From assembly GCF_965233615.1 (NCBI RefSeq), contig NZ_OZ247495.1: DNA of 64,000 nt. The stretch is one strand, 5' to 3'. The DNA comes from Pelagibius sp028280305 (GTDB lineage: Bacteria > Pseudomonadota > Alphaproteobacteria > Kiloniellales > Kiloniellaceae). Each line of letters starts with the position of its first letter. The first letter of the stretch is position 1. A program made the translations under genes and the position numbers. Positions 26,746-35,700 of this stretch are shown piece after piece. Under the pieces are notes generated by a model, which was given only the letters and a program-made list of their open reading frames with translations, searched no databases and had not been told where the DNA came from.

Positions 26746-28689
26746 TTACTTCAGGTCGATGGCGTACTTGGCGAAACCGCCCTCGGCATCGCCCAGCAAG
26801 GTGAAGCCCAGCTTTTCCGCAGCCTCCAGAGCAGCGGGGCTGGAGGTGAAGGTCACCTTCGCCTCGCCGCCAAGGGGCACGAAGGACCAATTGTTGTCCG
26901 CCGCCGGATTGATGGCCTTTTGATCGAAGATGTAGTTGGCCAGCACAGTGCGGTTTTCGTCCGGTGCTTCGATGATCACGCTGGAGCCGTCAAGGCCCGG
27001 GAAGTTGCCGCCGCCGCCGGCGCGGTAGTTGTTGGTGGCGACCAGGAAGACCATGTCCGCAGTCACCGGCTTCCCGTCGAAGACGAGATCGACGATGCGG
27101 TGTTCCGGCGACACCACTTCGCCGTCCTTGTTGTAGCGCGCCGGTTTGGTGACATCGATCTTGTAGCTGACGCCGTCGATGACATCGAAGTTGTAGGAAG
27201 GGAAACCGGTGTTGACCAATTCCTGCTCCCCGCCGGCCGTCGGGTCGATCTGATTGAACTGCCCGGCGGACATCTCCAGCCACTCCCGCACCTCGGCGCC
27301 GTTCAGCTTCACGACGCGCAGGGTGTTGGGATAGATGTAGAGGTCGGCAACATTCTTCAAGGCGATGTCGCCCGGGTCCAGAACGGTGTAGTAGTCGGCA
27401 CCCTGGCGCCCGCCGGCCTTGAAAGGCGCACCGGCGGAAAGGATCGGAATGCCCTCGTATTCCGTCCCCCGGACGATCTTTTCGACATACCACTTCTGGG
27501 CGTTGGTCACGATCTGGATCGAGGGATCGTCGGCGACCAGGGCGAAGTAGGAGTTGATCGCCGCCATGGTCTCGCCGACGCCTTCGTTCATATAGTCGAT
27601 GGTGGCGAGGTGTTCCTCGCGAACCGCGTCGACGATCTTCTGATCGGCTGGGACCAGGGGAACAAGCTGCCGGCCGTCGCGTTTGTAGATGGGGCGCAGG
27701 GAAGCCGCGCCGTCGACGACGCGCCAGCGCCCCTCCGTCACCTCCAGGTCGAGGTCGACGACCCCGAGGTGCGATCCCCAGAAGCCGGGCATCACGGCGG
27801 GCACGCCGTTGACGGTCCCTTTCTCAAGATCGGCACCCGGGAAACCCTCGTACTTGGCCGAAGGAAACTCCGAATGCCCATGGCCGAAGAGGATGGCGTC
27901 GATGCCCGCCACCTCGGTGAGGTGGTAGACGGCATTCTCCTCCATACCTGCGCGTGGGTTGGGAGAGATCGAAGAATGGGGAATCGCCACCACGATGTCC
28001 GCGCCGGCTTCGCGCATCTGCGGCAGGTACTTCTTGGCCGAGTCGACGATATCCTCGACCCGCAGCTTGCCTTCCAGATTGGTCTTGTCCCAGAGCATGA
28101 TCTGCGGCGGGGTGAAGCCGATGACACCCACCTTGATCGCGTGACGGGAACCGTCTTCGGCTTCCAGTTCACGCTCGAGGATCAGATAGGGTTCGAAGAG
28201 CGGCTTGTCGTTGGCTGGATTGTCGTCGCCGTCAAGCACGTAAACGTTCGCCAGGGTGTAGGGAAAGTCCGCACCTTCCACCGTGCGCAGCAGGAAATCC
28301 AACCCGTAATTGAATTCATGATTGCCGATGTTGCCGGCGTCGTAGCCCAGCAGGTTCATGGCCTTGTAGATCGGATGAACGTCACCCTGCTTGAGGCCGC
28401 GACGCTGGGCCATGTAGTCGCCCAAGGGGTTCCCCTGAATGAGATCGCCGTTGTCGAAAAACATGCTGTTTTTCACTTCCGCCCGGGCCGCCTTCACCAG
28501 GTTGGCCACCTTCGCCAGGCCGACAGCGTTAGACTGGCTGTCGCGGTAGTAGTCGTAGTCCACCACATGCATGTGGATATCGGCGGTTTCCATCAGCCGC
28601 AGCTTGACCTTGTCCGCAGCATCGGCGGGAAAAGCGAGAACGGCGAGGGCGATAACCGCCAGGCTGGCGGCGAGAGGGGTCGATTTCAT
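26746..28689 (-). CDS. cpdB: Periplasmic 2',3'-cyclic-nucleotide phosphodiesterase / 5'-nucleotidase
   Basis: A 647-residue exported enzyme that hydrolyses cyclic nucleotides and 3'-nucleotides to nucleosides. The start at 28689 gives a signal peptide MKSTPLAASLAVIALAVLAF cleaved after ADA. The N-terminal metallophosphatase domain shows LMETADIHMHVVDYDYY, FFDNGDLIQGNPLGDY, GNHEFNYGLDFL and FGHGHSEFP; the motif METADIHMH and NPLGDYMA are typical of CpdB. The C-terminal nucleotide-binding domain ends with NNYRAGGGGNFPGL. Length agrees with CpdB (647 in E. coli). An in-frame upstream start at 28728 would mask the signal. It is divergent from the Gfo/Idh/MocA gene. Confidence 0.92.
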   Translation of the reverse strand: MKSTPLAASLAVIALAVLAFPADAADKVKLRLMETADIHMHVVDYDYYRDSQSNAVGLAKVANLVKAARAEVKNSMFFDNGDLIQGNPLGDYMAQRRGLKQGDVHPIYKAMNLLGYDAGNIGNHEFNYGLDFLLRTVEGADFPYTLANVYVLDGDDNPANDKPLFEPYLILERELEAEDGSRHAIKVGVIGFTPPQIMLWDKTNLEGKLRVEDIVDSAKKYLPQMREAGADIVVAIPHSSISPNPRAGMEENAVYHLTEVAGIDAILFGHGHSEFPSAKYEGFPGADLEKGTVNGVPAVMPGFWGSHLGVVDLDLEVTEGRWRVVDGAASLRPIYKRDGRQLVPLVPADQKIVDAVREEHLATIDYMNEGVGETMAAINSYFALVADDPSIQIVTNAQKWYVEKIVRGTEYEGIPILSAGAPFKAGGRQGADYYTVLDPGDIALKNVADLYIYPNTLRVVKLNGAEVREWLEMSAGQFNQIDPTAGGEQELVNTGFPSYNFDVIDGVSYKIDVTKPARYNKDGEVVSPEHRIVDLVFDGKPVTADMVFLVATNNYRAGGGGNFPGLDGSSVIIEAPDENRTVLANYIFDQKAINPAADNNWSFVPLGGEAKVTFTSSPAALEAAEKLGFTLLGDAEGGFAKYAIDLK

Positions 28690-28833
28690 GTGTCTGACTC
28701 CGGCATAATCGGGGGATTCGGGGTCCAAACCAACACAACCCAGCCTAACCCGAACCGAGAAGATCTGTCAGCAACGGTGGCGCCCGACGAAAAGGCTGAT
28801 TGCCGGCGCGGAGAGCCAAGACGGAGCGCAACG

Positions 28834-29940
28834 ATGTCTGAAGCAGTTTCCCTGGCCGTCGCCGGTGCCGGGTTGGTCGGCAGACGCCATGTCGAGGCGA
28901 TTGCCGCGTCACTAGGGGTTGCCGAACTGCACAGCATCGTCGATCCGTCACCGGCGGCACGGGACTATGCCCGGGGCCTGGGTATCGCCTGGTCAGCGGA
29001 TCTTTCCTCCGCGCTGGGCGACAACAGGGCCGGCAGCAAGGCAGACGGGGTGATCCTGGCCACGCCGAACGCTCTGCATGTCAGCCAGGGTCTCGACTGC
29101 GTGGCCGCCGGGGTGCCGGTCCTGGTCGAAAAACCGGTAGCCGTCGACGTCGCCTCCGCCGGGGAACTGGTGGCGGCAGGCGAAGCTGCCGCGGTTCCGA
29201 TCCTCGTCGGGCATCATCGGCGGCATAATCCCCTGATCGCCGCCGCCAAGGCGCAAATCGATGCGGGCGCCCTCGGCAAAATCGTCGCGGTTCAGGGCAC
29301 CTGCTGGCTGATGAAGCCGGACGACTACTTCGATACCCCCTGGCGGCGGGAACCCGGGGCCGGGCCGATCCTGGTCAACCTGATCCACGACATCGATCTG
29401 CTGCGCCACCTCTGCTGCGAGATCGTCAGCGTCCACGCGCTGGCAACCAGCACAATCCGTGGTCATGCGGTGGAGGAGACCGCTGTCGCCTTGCTGCGCT
29501 TCGCCGGCGGCGCCCTCGGCACCATCACCCTCTCCGACACCATCGTCGCGCCCTGGAGTTGGGAGTTGACGGCCGAGGAAAACCCGCATTACCCGGCGAC
29601 CGGCCAGGCCTGCTATCAGATCGGCGGCACCCTGGCTTCCCTGGAACTGCCGTCCCTGAAGATCTGGCGCAATCCCGGCGTGCGCTCCTGGCGGGAGCCC
29701 ATCACCGCGACGCCCATCGCACGGCAGACACCAAAAGCTCTCTCCGGCGATCCGGTCGCCGCGGATCCGCTGGTTCGACAGATAGTGCATTTCGCCGCGG
29801 TCATCCGCGGCGACGCCCAGCCACTTGTATCGGGTCGCGAAGGTCTCAAGACCCTGGCTGTTATCGAGGCGATCAAGCAATCCGCCCGCAGTGGAAAGAC
29901 CGTCGTCCCGGAGTCAGTATCCGGCCCAAAGGAGACGTAA
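28834..29940 (+). CDS. Gfo/Idh/MocA-family oxidoreductase
   Basis: A 368-residue NAD(P)-dependent dehydrogenase of the inositol/sugar dehydrogenase superfamily. The cofactor motif is GAGLVGRRH at residues about 9-17, the conserved EKPVAVD lies near residue 107, and GHHRRHNPLI is the beginning of the substrate domain, with the catalytic region VNLIHDIDLLRHLCCEI near the middle. The ATG at 28834 follows a GGAG. An open frame continues upstream to 26710, but that part is antisense to the nucleotidase gene. The substrate is unknown; relatives act on inositols, sugars or amino sugars. Confidence 0.9.
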   Translation: MSEAVSLAVAGAGLVGRRHVEAIAASLGVAELHSIVDPSPAARDYARGLGIAWSADLSSALGDNRAGSKADGVILATPNALHVSQGLDCVAAGVPVLVEKPVAVDVASAGELVAAGEAAAVPILVGHHRRHNPLIAAAKAQIDAGALGKIVAVQGTCWLMKPDDYFDTPWRREPGAGPILVNLIHDIDLLRHLCCEIVSVHALATSTIRGHAVEETAVALLRFAGGALGTITLSDTIVAPWSWELTAEENPHYPATGQACYQIGGTLASLELPSLKIWRNPGVRSWREPITATPIARQTPKALSGDPVAADPLVRQIVHFAAVIRGDAQPLVSGREGLKTLAVIEAIKQSARSGKTVVPESVSGPKET

Positions 29941-30137
29941 GAACGGCGATGGGGGATGCCGGACGAGGCGCCGTCGTGGGAACAGCGCCTCGCCCGACTG
30001 GGAAAGCTGGGAGCCTCGTTGAGGCTGACTGACCCCGCCGCCACTTAGATGCAAATCGTGCCGGCAGGGTCCCCGGAATGGCTTTTAGCGGATCACGCGG
30101 TGGCGCGGATCACCCCCAGGGGTGAGCGAACCCCCGG

Positions 30138-31949
30138 TCACTCAGCAGCCCTGGCCACCACTGTCCGCTCCGCCGGCATATAGAGCGACACGGTCGTCCC
30201 ATAACCTGGCCGGCTGTCAAGCTGGAGGCTGCCGCCGTGCAGCTCAATCAGGCGCTTGGAGAGCGGCAGCCCAAGCCCGGTGCCCTCGAACTTCCGGCTC
30301 AGCCTGCTGTCGACCTGGGCAAAGGGCTTCACGGCCAGTTCCATCTCCCCGGGCGTCATACCGATGCCCGTATCGCAGACCTGGATCACCACGCCGTTAT
30401 CGTCGGCGCGATAGGCCTTGAGACTGATCTGGCCGTAGTCCGGGGTAAAACGCACCGCGTTGGCCAGGAGATTGATGAGGATCTGTTTGAGCTTCACCTT
30501 ATCGGCGCGCAGACGCGGCAGTCCGGGCTCGATGTTCACATCGACATCGAGTTCGGTCTCGGTCGTTCGCCGCCGGACCATGATCAGGGACTCATCGATC
30601 ATCGTCGCGATCTCGAAGTCGTCGTCCTTGACCGTCATCTTGCCGGCTTCGATCTTCGAGAGATCGAGCACATCATTGATGATCGCCAGCAGATGCTGGC
30701 CCGACAGAAGAATATCCCCGGCATAGTCAACATAGTGTGCGTTGCCGAGCGGACCGCGCACTTCTCTTTTCATGAGTTCGGAAAACCCGATGATGGCGTT
30801 GAGGGGCGTGCGGAACTCGTGGCTCATATTGGCCAGGAACTCCGACTTGGTCCGGTCCGCAAGCCGCGCTTCGGAGAGCGCCGCCGCCATCACCTTCTGA
30901 TCATCTTCCAGGCGTGCAGCCATAGTGTTGAAGCTGCGCGCAAGTTCGCGAAATTCGGGCGGTGCGCTGGGCGAGCCATCCGCCACGCGCGCCGTCAACT
31001 GACCGCCGGCGATCTTGCGCGTGGCGGCCACAACAGCATCGATCGGGCGCATCAAAAGACCTGAGACAAACCACGACAATATGCCGGCAACGATCAGCCC
31101 CACCAGCATGACGGTGAAGGCGGCGCGCTGAAACGCCTGGGCACGCTCCTCCAACTCCTCAATCGGCTGGGGCACCATGACACCCCAGCCGACACCGGGC
31201 ACGGTGGTAAAGCCGGAAACCATTTCTTTTTGCATGGCCGGAGAGAAGAACGTCGCCACACCGGTTTCACCGCCCATCATCCGACGTACCGGATCAACCT
31301 TCGCCAGGTTTTTCATCTGGCGCTGCCAGTCCGGATTGGGGTGCGCCAACACATTGCCCTGATGGTCAACGATGGCGGCATGGCCCTTACGCCCAAAGGC
31401 AATGGCCTGCTGCAGGCGAACCAGATAGTCGGTCGAAATGCGGCCGACGGCGAAGGTTCCGTCGTCGAGCCGGCGTACCAGCAGGATCGCCGGGCGGCCT
31501 GCGGGGTCGGCCAGAACCGGGCTGAACAAGCGGCCGTCCTCGGCAAGCGAAAGCACCTGGCGCAACACGCGCGGCGAAAGCGCGTCAACCGTCTCACCAT
31601 CAAGACTGACCTGATTGTACGTGCGGCCAGCCTCGTCAACGAGACAGAAGTGCTGAAAGCCGAGTTGCTGAGCCAGGCTGGTCATGCTGTCGAGAAAACG
31701 GCCGGAGGCGGCAGCATCGGCGAAGACTTCAAAGGCGGCTTCAACATCCAGCGAGTAACGCTCCAGAGCGGCGGTCATATTGCTGGCGAGAAGCAAATGC
31801 TTCTCGTGCACGGCTGCCATCTCGGTCTCAAACGAAGAGCGCTGAACCCATACCCCCAAAAAGAGCACCGGCACGATGGCCACGGAAATGAAGGCCGCAG
31901 CCAGCAGGCGCCTGAAAGGCAAAGACATATCAGGCGCCCGGAGCCGCAT
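30138..31949 (-). CDS. Membrane-bound sensor histidine kinase with Cache-like sensor and HAMP
   Basis: A 603-residue inner-membrane kinase. One transmembrane helix lies near the N-terminus (LLAAAFISVAIVPVLFLGVWV), then about 240 residues of periplasmic sensor of the double-Cache type, a second helix VMLVGLIVAGILSWFVSGLL, and a HAMP domain (MRPIDAVVAATRKIAGGQL). The HisKA domain has its histidine at about residue 377 in MSHEFRTPLNAIIGFSE with RGPLGNAHYVDYAGDI, the PleC/DivJ-type pattern shared with the kinase at 13078-15192. The ATPase domain has NLLANAVRFTP, DTGIGM and GTGLGLPL. I start at ATG 31949, with AGGGG six bases upstream; a GTG at 32006 is open but lacks one. No regulator gene is adjacent on its strand; a PilZ-like gene diverges from it. 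Confidence 0.88.
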   Translation of the reverse strand: MRLRAPDMSLPFRRLLAAAFISVAIVPVLFLGVWVQRSSFETEMAAVHEKHLLLASNMTAALERYSLDVEAAFEVFADAAASGRFLDSMTSLAQQLGFQHFCLVDEAGRTYNQVSLDGETVDALSPRVLRQVLSLAEDGRLFSPVLADPAGRPAILLVRRLDDGTFAVGRISTDYLVRLQQAIAFGRKGHAAIVDHQGNVLAHPNPDWQRQMKNLAKVDPVRRMMGGETGVATFFSPAMQKEMVSGFTTVPGVGWGVMVPQPIEELEERAQAFQRAAFTVMLVGLIVAGILSWFVSGLLMRPIDAVVAATRKIAGGQLTARVADGSPSAPPEFRELARSFNTMAARLEDDQKVMAAALSEARLADRTKSEFLANMSHEFRTPLNAIIGFSELMKREVRGPLGNAHYVDYAGDILLSGQHLLAIINDVLDLSKIEAGKMTVKDDDFEIATMIDESLIMVRRRTTETELDVDVNIEPGLPRLRADKVKLKQILINLLANAVRFTPDYGQISLKAYRADDNGVVIQVCDTGIGMTPGEMELAVKPFAQVDSRLSRKFEGTGLGLPLSKRLIELHGGSLQLDSRPGYGTTVSLYMPAERTVVARAAE

Positions 31950-32487
31950 CCCCATCCCCTGGGAGAAGGGCACGCTATTCGCCGCCCAACCCGTTAGCCA
32001 ACGCACCGTTGCGACACTCCCCTTCGAACGCTCATCACCACGCCCGCACGCCGGCTTGCACAGGTGCCCGACCGGAACTAGGCGGCTTCCGGTTTTCGAA
32101 CATCAATGAGCAGAGTTGAAGAACTGGACAGTCTCCCGAATCTGTTTCCTCAGCCAAACACTAGGCGCAACACCGTTTCCAGGCTTACGGCATCGAACCC
32201 GCGCTGCCGTCACCCCAAAACGTCACCCCAAACACGTTGATTTTGCTTAGATCGAGAGGGCAGTTACCGGCTTCGAAAACATCACCGATCCAACAAGTGC
32301 CATAAACACAACAGCTTGGGGCGGCCACGCTTCACCACTTCGACATGTTTCCGGCGCCAGCCATTGATCAATAACGGCACGCCGAAAAGGCAAACTACGA
32401 TAAGGGTTCTTAAACCTAAGAGAGCTAATTTGCCCCGGAATTCAGTCGTATCCAGCAGCACATTTGAGAGCAGATGTGGTCCGCAAA
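31950..32487. other. Long intergenic region between the sensor kinase and the PilZ-like gene
   Basis: About 540 bases with no convincing gene and a lower GC content than the surroundings. A near-perfect tandem CGTCACCCCAAA repeat lies at about 32210-32235, and an AT-richer segment with GGTTCTTAAACC lies at about 32406-32418. The divergent promoters of the kinase and PilZ-like genes must be here. I could not assign promoter boxes. Confidence 0.45.
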
Positions 32488-32823
32488 ATGACGGGAAGAG
32501 GCAAGGAACGCCGCAGGGATCGGCGCTGTCCGGTCGAACTGCCGGCGCTGCTCGGTGAACTCGCGGTCATGCTGACCGATATCTCTGTCGTCAGCTTCGG
32601 TGCCGTCGCCCGCATACGCAAGGCAAGCGGCCCGAACCTCTCGGTCGGCGACATCGACTCCCTGGAAGTCCAACTGACGCCCGACCGCGTCGTCCATCTG
32701 ACCGTGGTAATCGAGCGCGCCCCTGACCCCGAGGGGCACTTCGGCGGCCGCTTCGTCAATCTTTCCGATGAGAACTACCGCCTGATAGAGGCGACAATCG
32801 TCGGCTGGAAGAACCAGAACTGA
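32488..32823 (+). CDS. Small PilZ-like protein
   Basis: A 111-residue protein with a basic N-terminus (GKERRRDRRCPVELPALLG) followed by LTDISVVSFGAVARI and a beta-rich remainder ending GGRFVNLSDENYRLIEATIVGW. The arginine pair before the first strand, a DxS sequence and the late NLSDENYRLIEA are the layout of PilZ domains that bind c-di-GMP. The second motif is imperfect: the usual DxSxxG is DISVVSFG here, so binding is uncertain. The ATG at 32488 is preferred; a TTG at 32464 would add eight residues, and neither has a good ribosome site. It diverges from a PleC/DivJ-type kinase, a pathway often tied to c-di-GMP, which is suggestive only. Confidence 0.6.
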   Translation: MTGRGKERRRDRRCPVELPALLGELAVMLTDISVVSFGAVARIRKASGPNLSVGDIDSLEVQLTPDRVVHLTVVIERAPDPEGHFGGRFVNLSDENYRLIEATIVGWKNQN

Positions 32824-32850
32824 GACGGACAGACTTCAAGCTGATCCGCC

Positions 32851-33714
32851 TTAGCCGAAGTGTTCCTTGAACAAACCGATGCATTGGCGAAAGCCGGCCT
32901 CGAAGTCGCCATTGCCGGGGTGGTAGACGCCCTCAAAGGAAATCACCCCGTCGTAGCCGTCCCCGCGCAGGGCATCGGCTATGGGCTGAAACAGCGGCGC
33001 CAACTGTCCCTCGCCCATCTTGCGCACCTCCAGAGTGGCACGGGGGGTGTCGACCTGAACGTCCTTGATGTGAACATGGCCCAGATAGCCGTCCCGCACT
33101 TCCTCGTAACCGTCGGGATAGGCCAACTCGTGGCACCAGCAATTGTTGGCCGGGTCCCAAAGCACCTTCAGGGCGTCTTTGGCATCCAGGTCGTCGATCA
33201 GCTTCCGGGCCGTGTAGTTTGAGTTCACCATGGTGCCGTTGCCGGTCTCGACCACCAGGGTCATCCCCTCCGCCTTGGCCAGTTCGACCGCCGGTGCGAT
33301 CAGGGGTGGCAGCGTGTCCCAGGCGCCTTTGGCGACGTTCCACTGTTCGGCCCCATTGCGGCCCCAGAGAATCTGCTCCTTCTTCGAGGTCATGATGCGG
33401 ACCAGCGGCGAGCCGAGTTCATGAGCCATATCAATGACGCGCTTCAGGGCCTCCATGTGTTTTCGGTGCAGATCGTCACCCGGCCGGTTGGCCGTGGTCA
33501 TGCCCGCGAAGATGTGGCGCGACAGACAGGAAACCGGCTTGTTGTGCCGCTCCAACAGATCTTTGATCTTCGCAATCTCTTCTTTGGAATGACTGCCGAC
33601 TTCGTTGTCCCAGACATACTGCAGTTCGGCGTAGTCCAGGCCGAATTCATCCATCACTGTCAGGGTATGTGCCAGGTCACGGCTGATGCCGTCGCAGATA
33701 ACACCCAGTTTCAT
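32851..33714 (-). CDS. Sugar phosphate isomerase/epimerase (AP endonuclease 2-like TIM barrel)
   Basis: A 287-residue TIM-barrel protein of the xylose-isomerase-like superfamily. Metal-site features include LTLVVETGNGTMVNS (glutamate), VLWDPANNCWCHE, the histidine in LGHVHIKDVQVD and the glutamate in GVISFEGVYHPG. Members isomerise or epimerise sugars and related polyols, and some act as inosose dehydratases or hydroxypyruvate isomerases. It is the last gene of a minus-strand operon with a maleate isomerase-type protein, an M24 peptidase and a diaminopropionate ammonia-lyase, 42 bases behind the first of these. Its substrate is unknown. Confidence 0.85.
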   Translation of the reverse strand: MKLGVICDGISRDLAHTLTVMDEFGLDYAELQYVWDNEVGSHSKEEIAKIKDLLERHNKPVSCLSRHIFAGMTTANRPGDDLHRKHMEALKRVIDMAHELGSPLVRIMTSKKEQILWGRNGAEQWNVAKGAWDTLPPLIAPAVELAKAEGMTLVVETGNGTMVNSNYTARKLIDDLDAKDALKVLWDPANNCWCHELAYPDGYEEVRDGYLGHVHIKDVQVDTPRATLEVRKMGEGQLAPLFQPIADALRGDGYDGVISFEGVYHPGNGDFEAGFRQCIGLFKEHFG

Positions 33715-33756
33715 TCTCTGATCCCCTTCAAGGCTGCGCCGCCGTGCGGAACAGAA

Positions 33757-34503
33757 CTAACTGCCGTTGAAAAGTCTGCCCAATCCGGGCCGTGACGGGT
33801 CGAGGCCGGCAAGCGTCAGCATTTGCCACGCCAAGGCCAGATTGCTCGACAGCACCGGACGCCCGATACGCGCCTCCGCCTCTTCGACGATACCGGCGAC
33901 CCGCAGATTCGTGCAGGCCACGAAAACTGCATCGCAATCGCCCTGGCCGGAAACGGTTTCGATGGCCGCGAGGATGGAGCCTTCGGTGATGCGGGCCACG
34001 CGCCGGTCGTCGCCTTCCTTGAACGATCCGAAGCCGACGATTGCACAGCCGTTGTCCTCCAGCATCGCGCGCATCTTCGCCGAAACCTCGGCGACATAGG
34101 GAGTCACAAAGCCGATGCGCCGCGCCCCGAGTGCACGGCAAGCCGCGATCGCGGCGCTGATTGGTTCGGCCACCAGCGCATCCGGCCACACCCGATGAAT
34201 GGCGCGTGCCACGCCCTCGGGCCCGATCACGGCGGCCGCCGAGGTGCAGCCATAACCGATCACATCGAAGTCGAGAGAGATGGGAAACAGTTCGGCAGCC
34301 GCCGGCAGATCCTCTTCCATCTTGGCCAGGGTCTCCGACGAAACCTGCGGCGGCATGGGAATGCGGCTGTGATAGAGCGCGACACCGGGCCGCTTCATCA
34401 GCTGAACCATCTCGTGCTCGATGGTCTCGTCGGTCTGCAGCACGATCAAACCGAGGTTTGCCAGCGTTCCGATGCCCCCGTCGGTCTGATAGCGAAGCTG
34501 CAT
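33757..34503 (-). CDS. Asp/Glu racemase superfamily protein, maleate isomerase/EutA type
   Basis: A 248-residue cofactor-independent enzyme of the Asp/Glu/hydantoin racemase and maleate cis-trans isomerase superfamily. The two catalytic cysteines are C86 in VIGYGCTSAA and C197 in VFVACTNLR. The N-terminus RIPMPPQVSSETLAKMEEDL resembles maleate isomerase and arylmalonate decarboxylase proteins such as EutA of ectoine-utilisation clusters. It follows the M24 gene by nine bases and is followed by the sugar isomerase. Racemisation of an amino acid or isomerisation of an unsaturated diacid are both possible. Confidence 0.85.
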   Translation of the reverse strand: MQLRYQTDGGIGTLANLGLIVLQTDETIEHEMVQLMKRPGVALYHSRIPMPPQVSSETLAKMEEDLPAAAELFPISLDFDVIGYGCTSAAAVIGPEGVARAIHRVWPDALVAEPISAAIAACRALGARRIGFVTPYVAEVSAKMRAMLEDNGCAIVGFGSFKEGDDRRVARITEGSILAAIETVSGQGDCDAVFVACTNLRVAGIVEEAEARIGRPVLSSNLALAWQMLTLAGLDPSRPGLGRLFNGS

Positions 34504-34512
34504 CCCGGCCCT

Positions 34513-35700
34513 CTACCCGATGATCGGGAGTTCAGGCGCCGCCCGTTCGGACAGCAGGGTCGGCGCGCCGTCCCGCACGACGATGTTTTCTTCGTGCACC
34601 ATGATCTTCCCCGCGCCATAGCTGAGCGAAGGTTCCAGCGTCATCACCATGTTTTCCTGAAGGACGGTCCGGTCGAAAGCGGCGTTGGACGGCCACTCGG
34701 TCAGTTGCATGCCCAGGCCATGGCCCAGCCGCCCGACATCGCCCCCCTGATTGTTGTGGGCCTGATCGTCAAACTGCGCGATCACTGATTGCATGGCCTG
34801 GAATAAATCAGCGGCGGCGACACCGGGCCGCGCCGCCTTCAGGCCGGCCTCGGTCGCCGCATAGAGAACTTCATGGGCACGGCGCGCCTCGTCCTCGGCG
34901 GCACCAATGGCGAAGTTGCGGTCGAAGTCGCAGAAGTAGCCGTCGAAGACCGAACCGGTGTCCAGCATCAGCACATCGCCGATCTGAAGCGGGCGCGGCG
35001 ACGGCGGCGAGATCACATCGGAATATCCGCCCCGACCGGCACCGCCCACGAGATAGGGCACATCGTCGGCGCCCTGGGTCAGACATTCGATCTTGAAAGC
35101 CCTGAAGGCCTCGGTCAGCGGTTGACCGGCGTGGAACAACCCATCCGCCGCGGCAAAAGTTCGCGAGGCAACGGCGCAGATATGCCCGATCTTCTCGATC
35201 TCCGCTTCGGACTTCACCATCCGCAGACTCTTCACCAGCGCGGTCGCGTCTCGGATCGTCAGACCGGGCAGGTGTTCCAGAAGCCGCTCGAAATCGCCCA
35301 GAGGCATTCGCAGATGGGTCTCATGCCCCTTCAGCATCCCCACCGCCGCACCTTTTTCGGCATAGGGTTCCAGCAGTTCCCGCAGCAAAGAGAGGCCGTC
35401 GTCGGCCGGGCTGGGAGCGGACCAGGTCCGGATGTCCCGCACCCAGGTCCGGCGCATCAGATCGGCACCGATTTCCGGGATCACCGCAACCGGCGCCCCC
35501 GTCTTCGGCAGGAAGAGAAACCAGGGCCGCGTCGGGCTCTGCCAGAACAAGGTGTGGAAGCCGCTGAAATAGCGGATCTCCGGCTCCGTGGTCAGAAGAA
35601 CACCGCCAAGGCCCTCTTCGGCCATCAAGGCCTGGGCCCTGTCCAGCCGCCGCTCGAATTCGGCCTGCTCGAAGCCGCGGGCCGGGGCCGCGTCAGGCAT
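34513..35700 (-). CDS. M24-family metallopeptidase (Xaa-Pro dipeptidase-like)
   Basis: A 395-residue two-domain pita-bread protein. The N-terminal creatinase-like domain (residues about 15-145) contains IRYFSGFHTLFW. The catalytic domain has the metal ligands in VLMLDTGSVFDGYFCDFDRN (two aspartates), GRLGHGLGMQLTEWP (histidine), TLEPSLSY (glutamate) and VHEENIVV (glutamate). M24 proteins cleave Xaa-Pro peptides, but relatives hydrolyse creatine and ectoine, so a non-peptide amide is possible in this context. The gene start overlaps the end of the upstream ammonia-lyase by eight bases (ATGCCTGA). Confidence 0.87.
   Translation of the reverse strand: MPDAAPARGFEQAEFERRLDRAQALMAEEGLGGVLLTTEPEIRYFSGFHTLFWQSPTRPWFLFLPKTGAPVAVIPEIGADLMRRTWVRDIRTWSAPSPADDGLSLLRELLEPYAEKGAAVGMLKGHETHLRMPLGDFERLLEHLPGLTIRDATALVKSLRMVKSEAEIEKIGHICAVASRTFAAADGLFHAGQPLTEAFRAFKIECLTQGADDVPYLVGGAGRGGYSDVISPPSPRPLQIGDVLMLDTGSVFDGYFCDFDRNFAIGAAEDEARRAHEVLYAATEAGLKAARPGVAAADLFQAMQSVIAQFDDQAHNNQGGDVGRLGHGLGMQLTEWPSNAAFDRTVLQENMVMTLEPSLSYGAGKIMVHEENIVVRDGAPTLLSERAAPELPIIG

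Noticed and set aside
26710..28833. Plus-strand open frame of about 700 codons joined in frame to the Gfo/Idh/MocA gene
   Set aside because: It is antisense to the complete CpdB-like gene, has no recognisable domain, and the conserved dehydrogenase begins at the ATG at 28834 with its own ribosome site. Long antisense frames are expected at this GC content.
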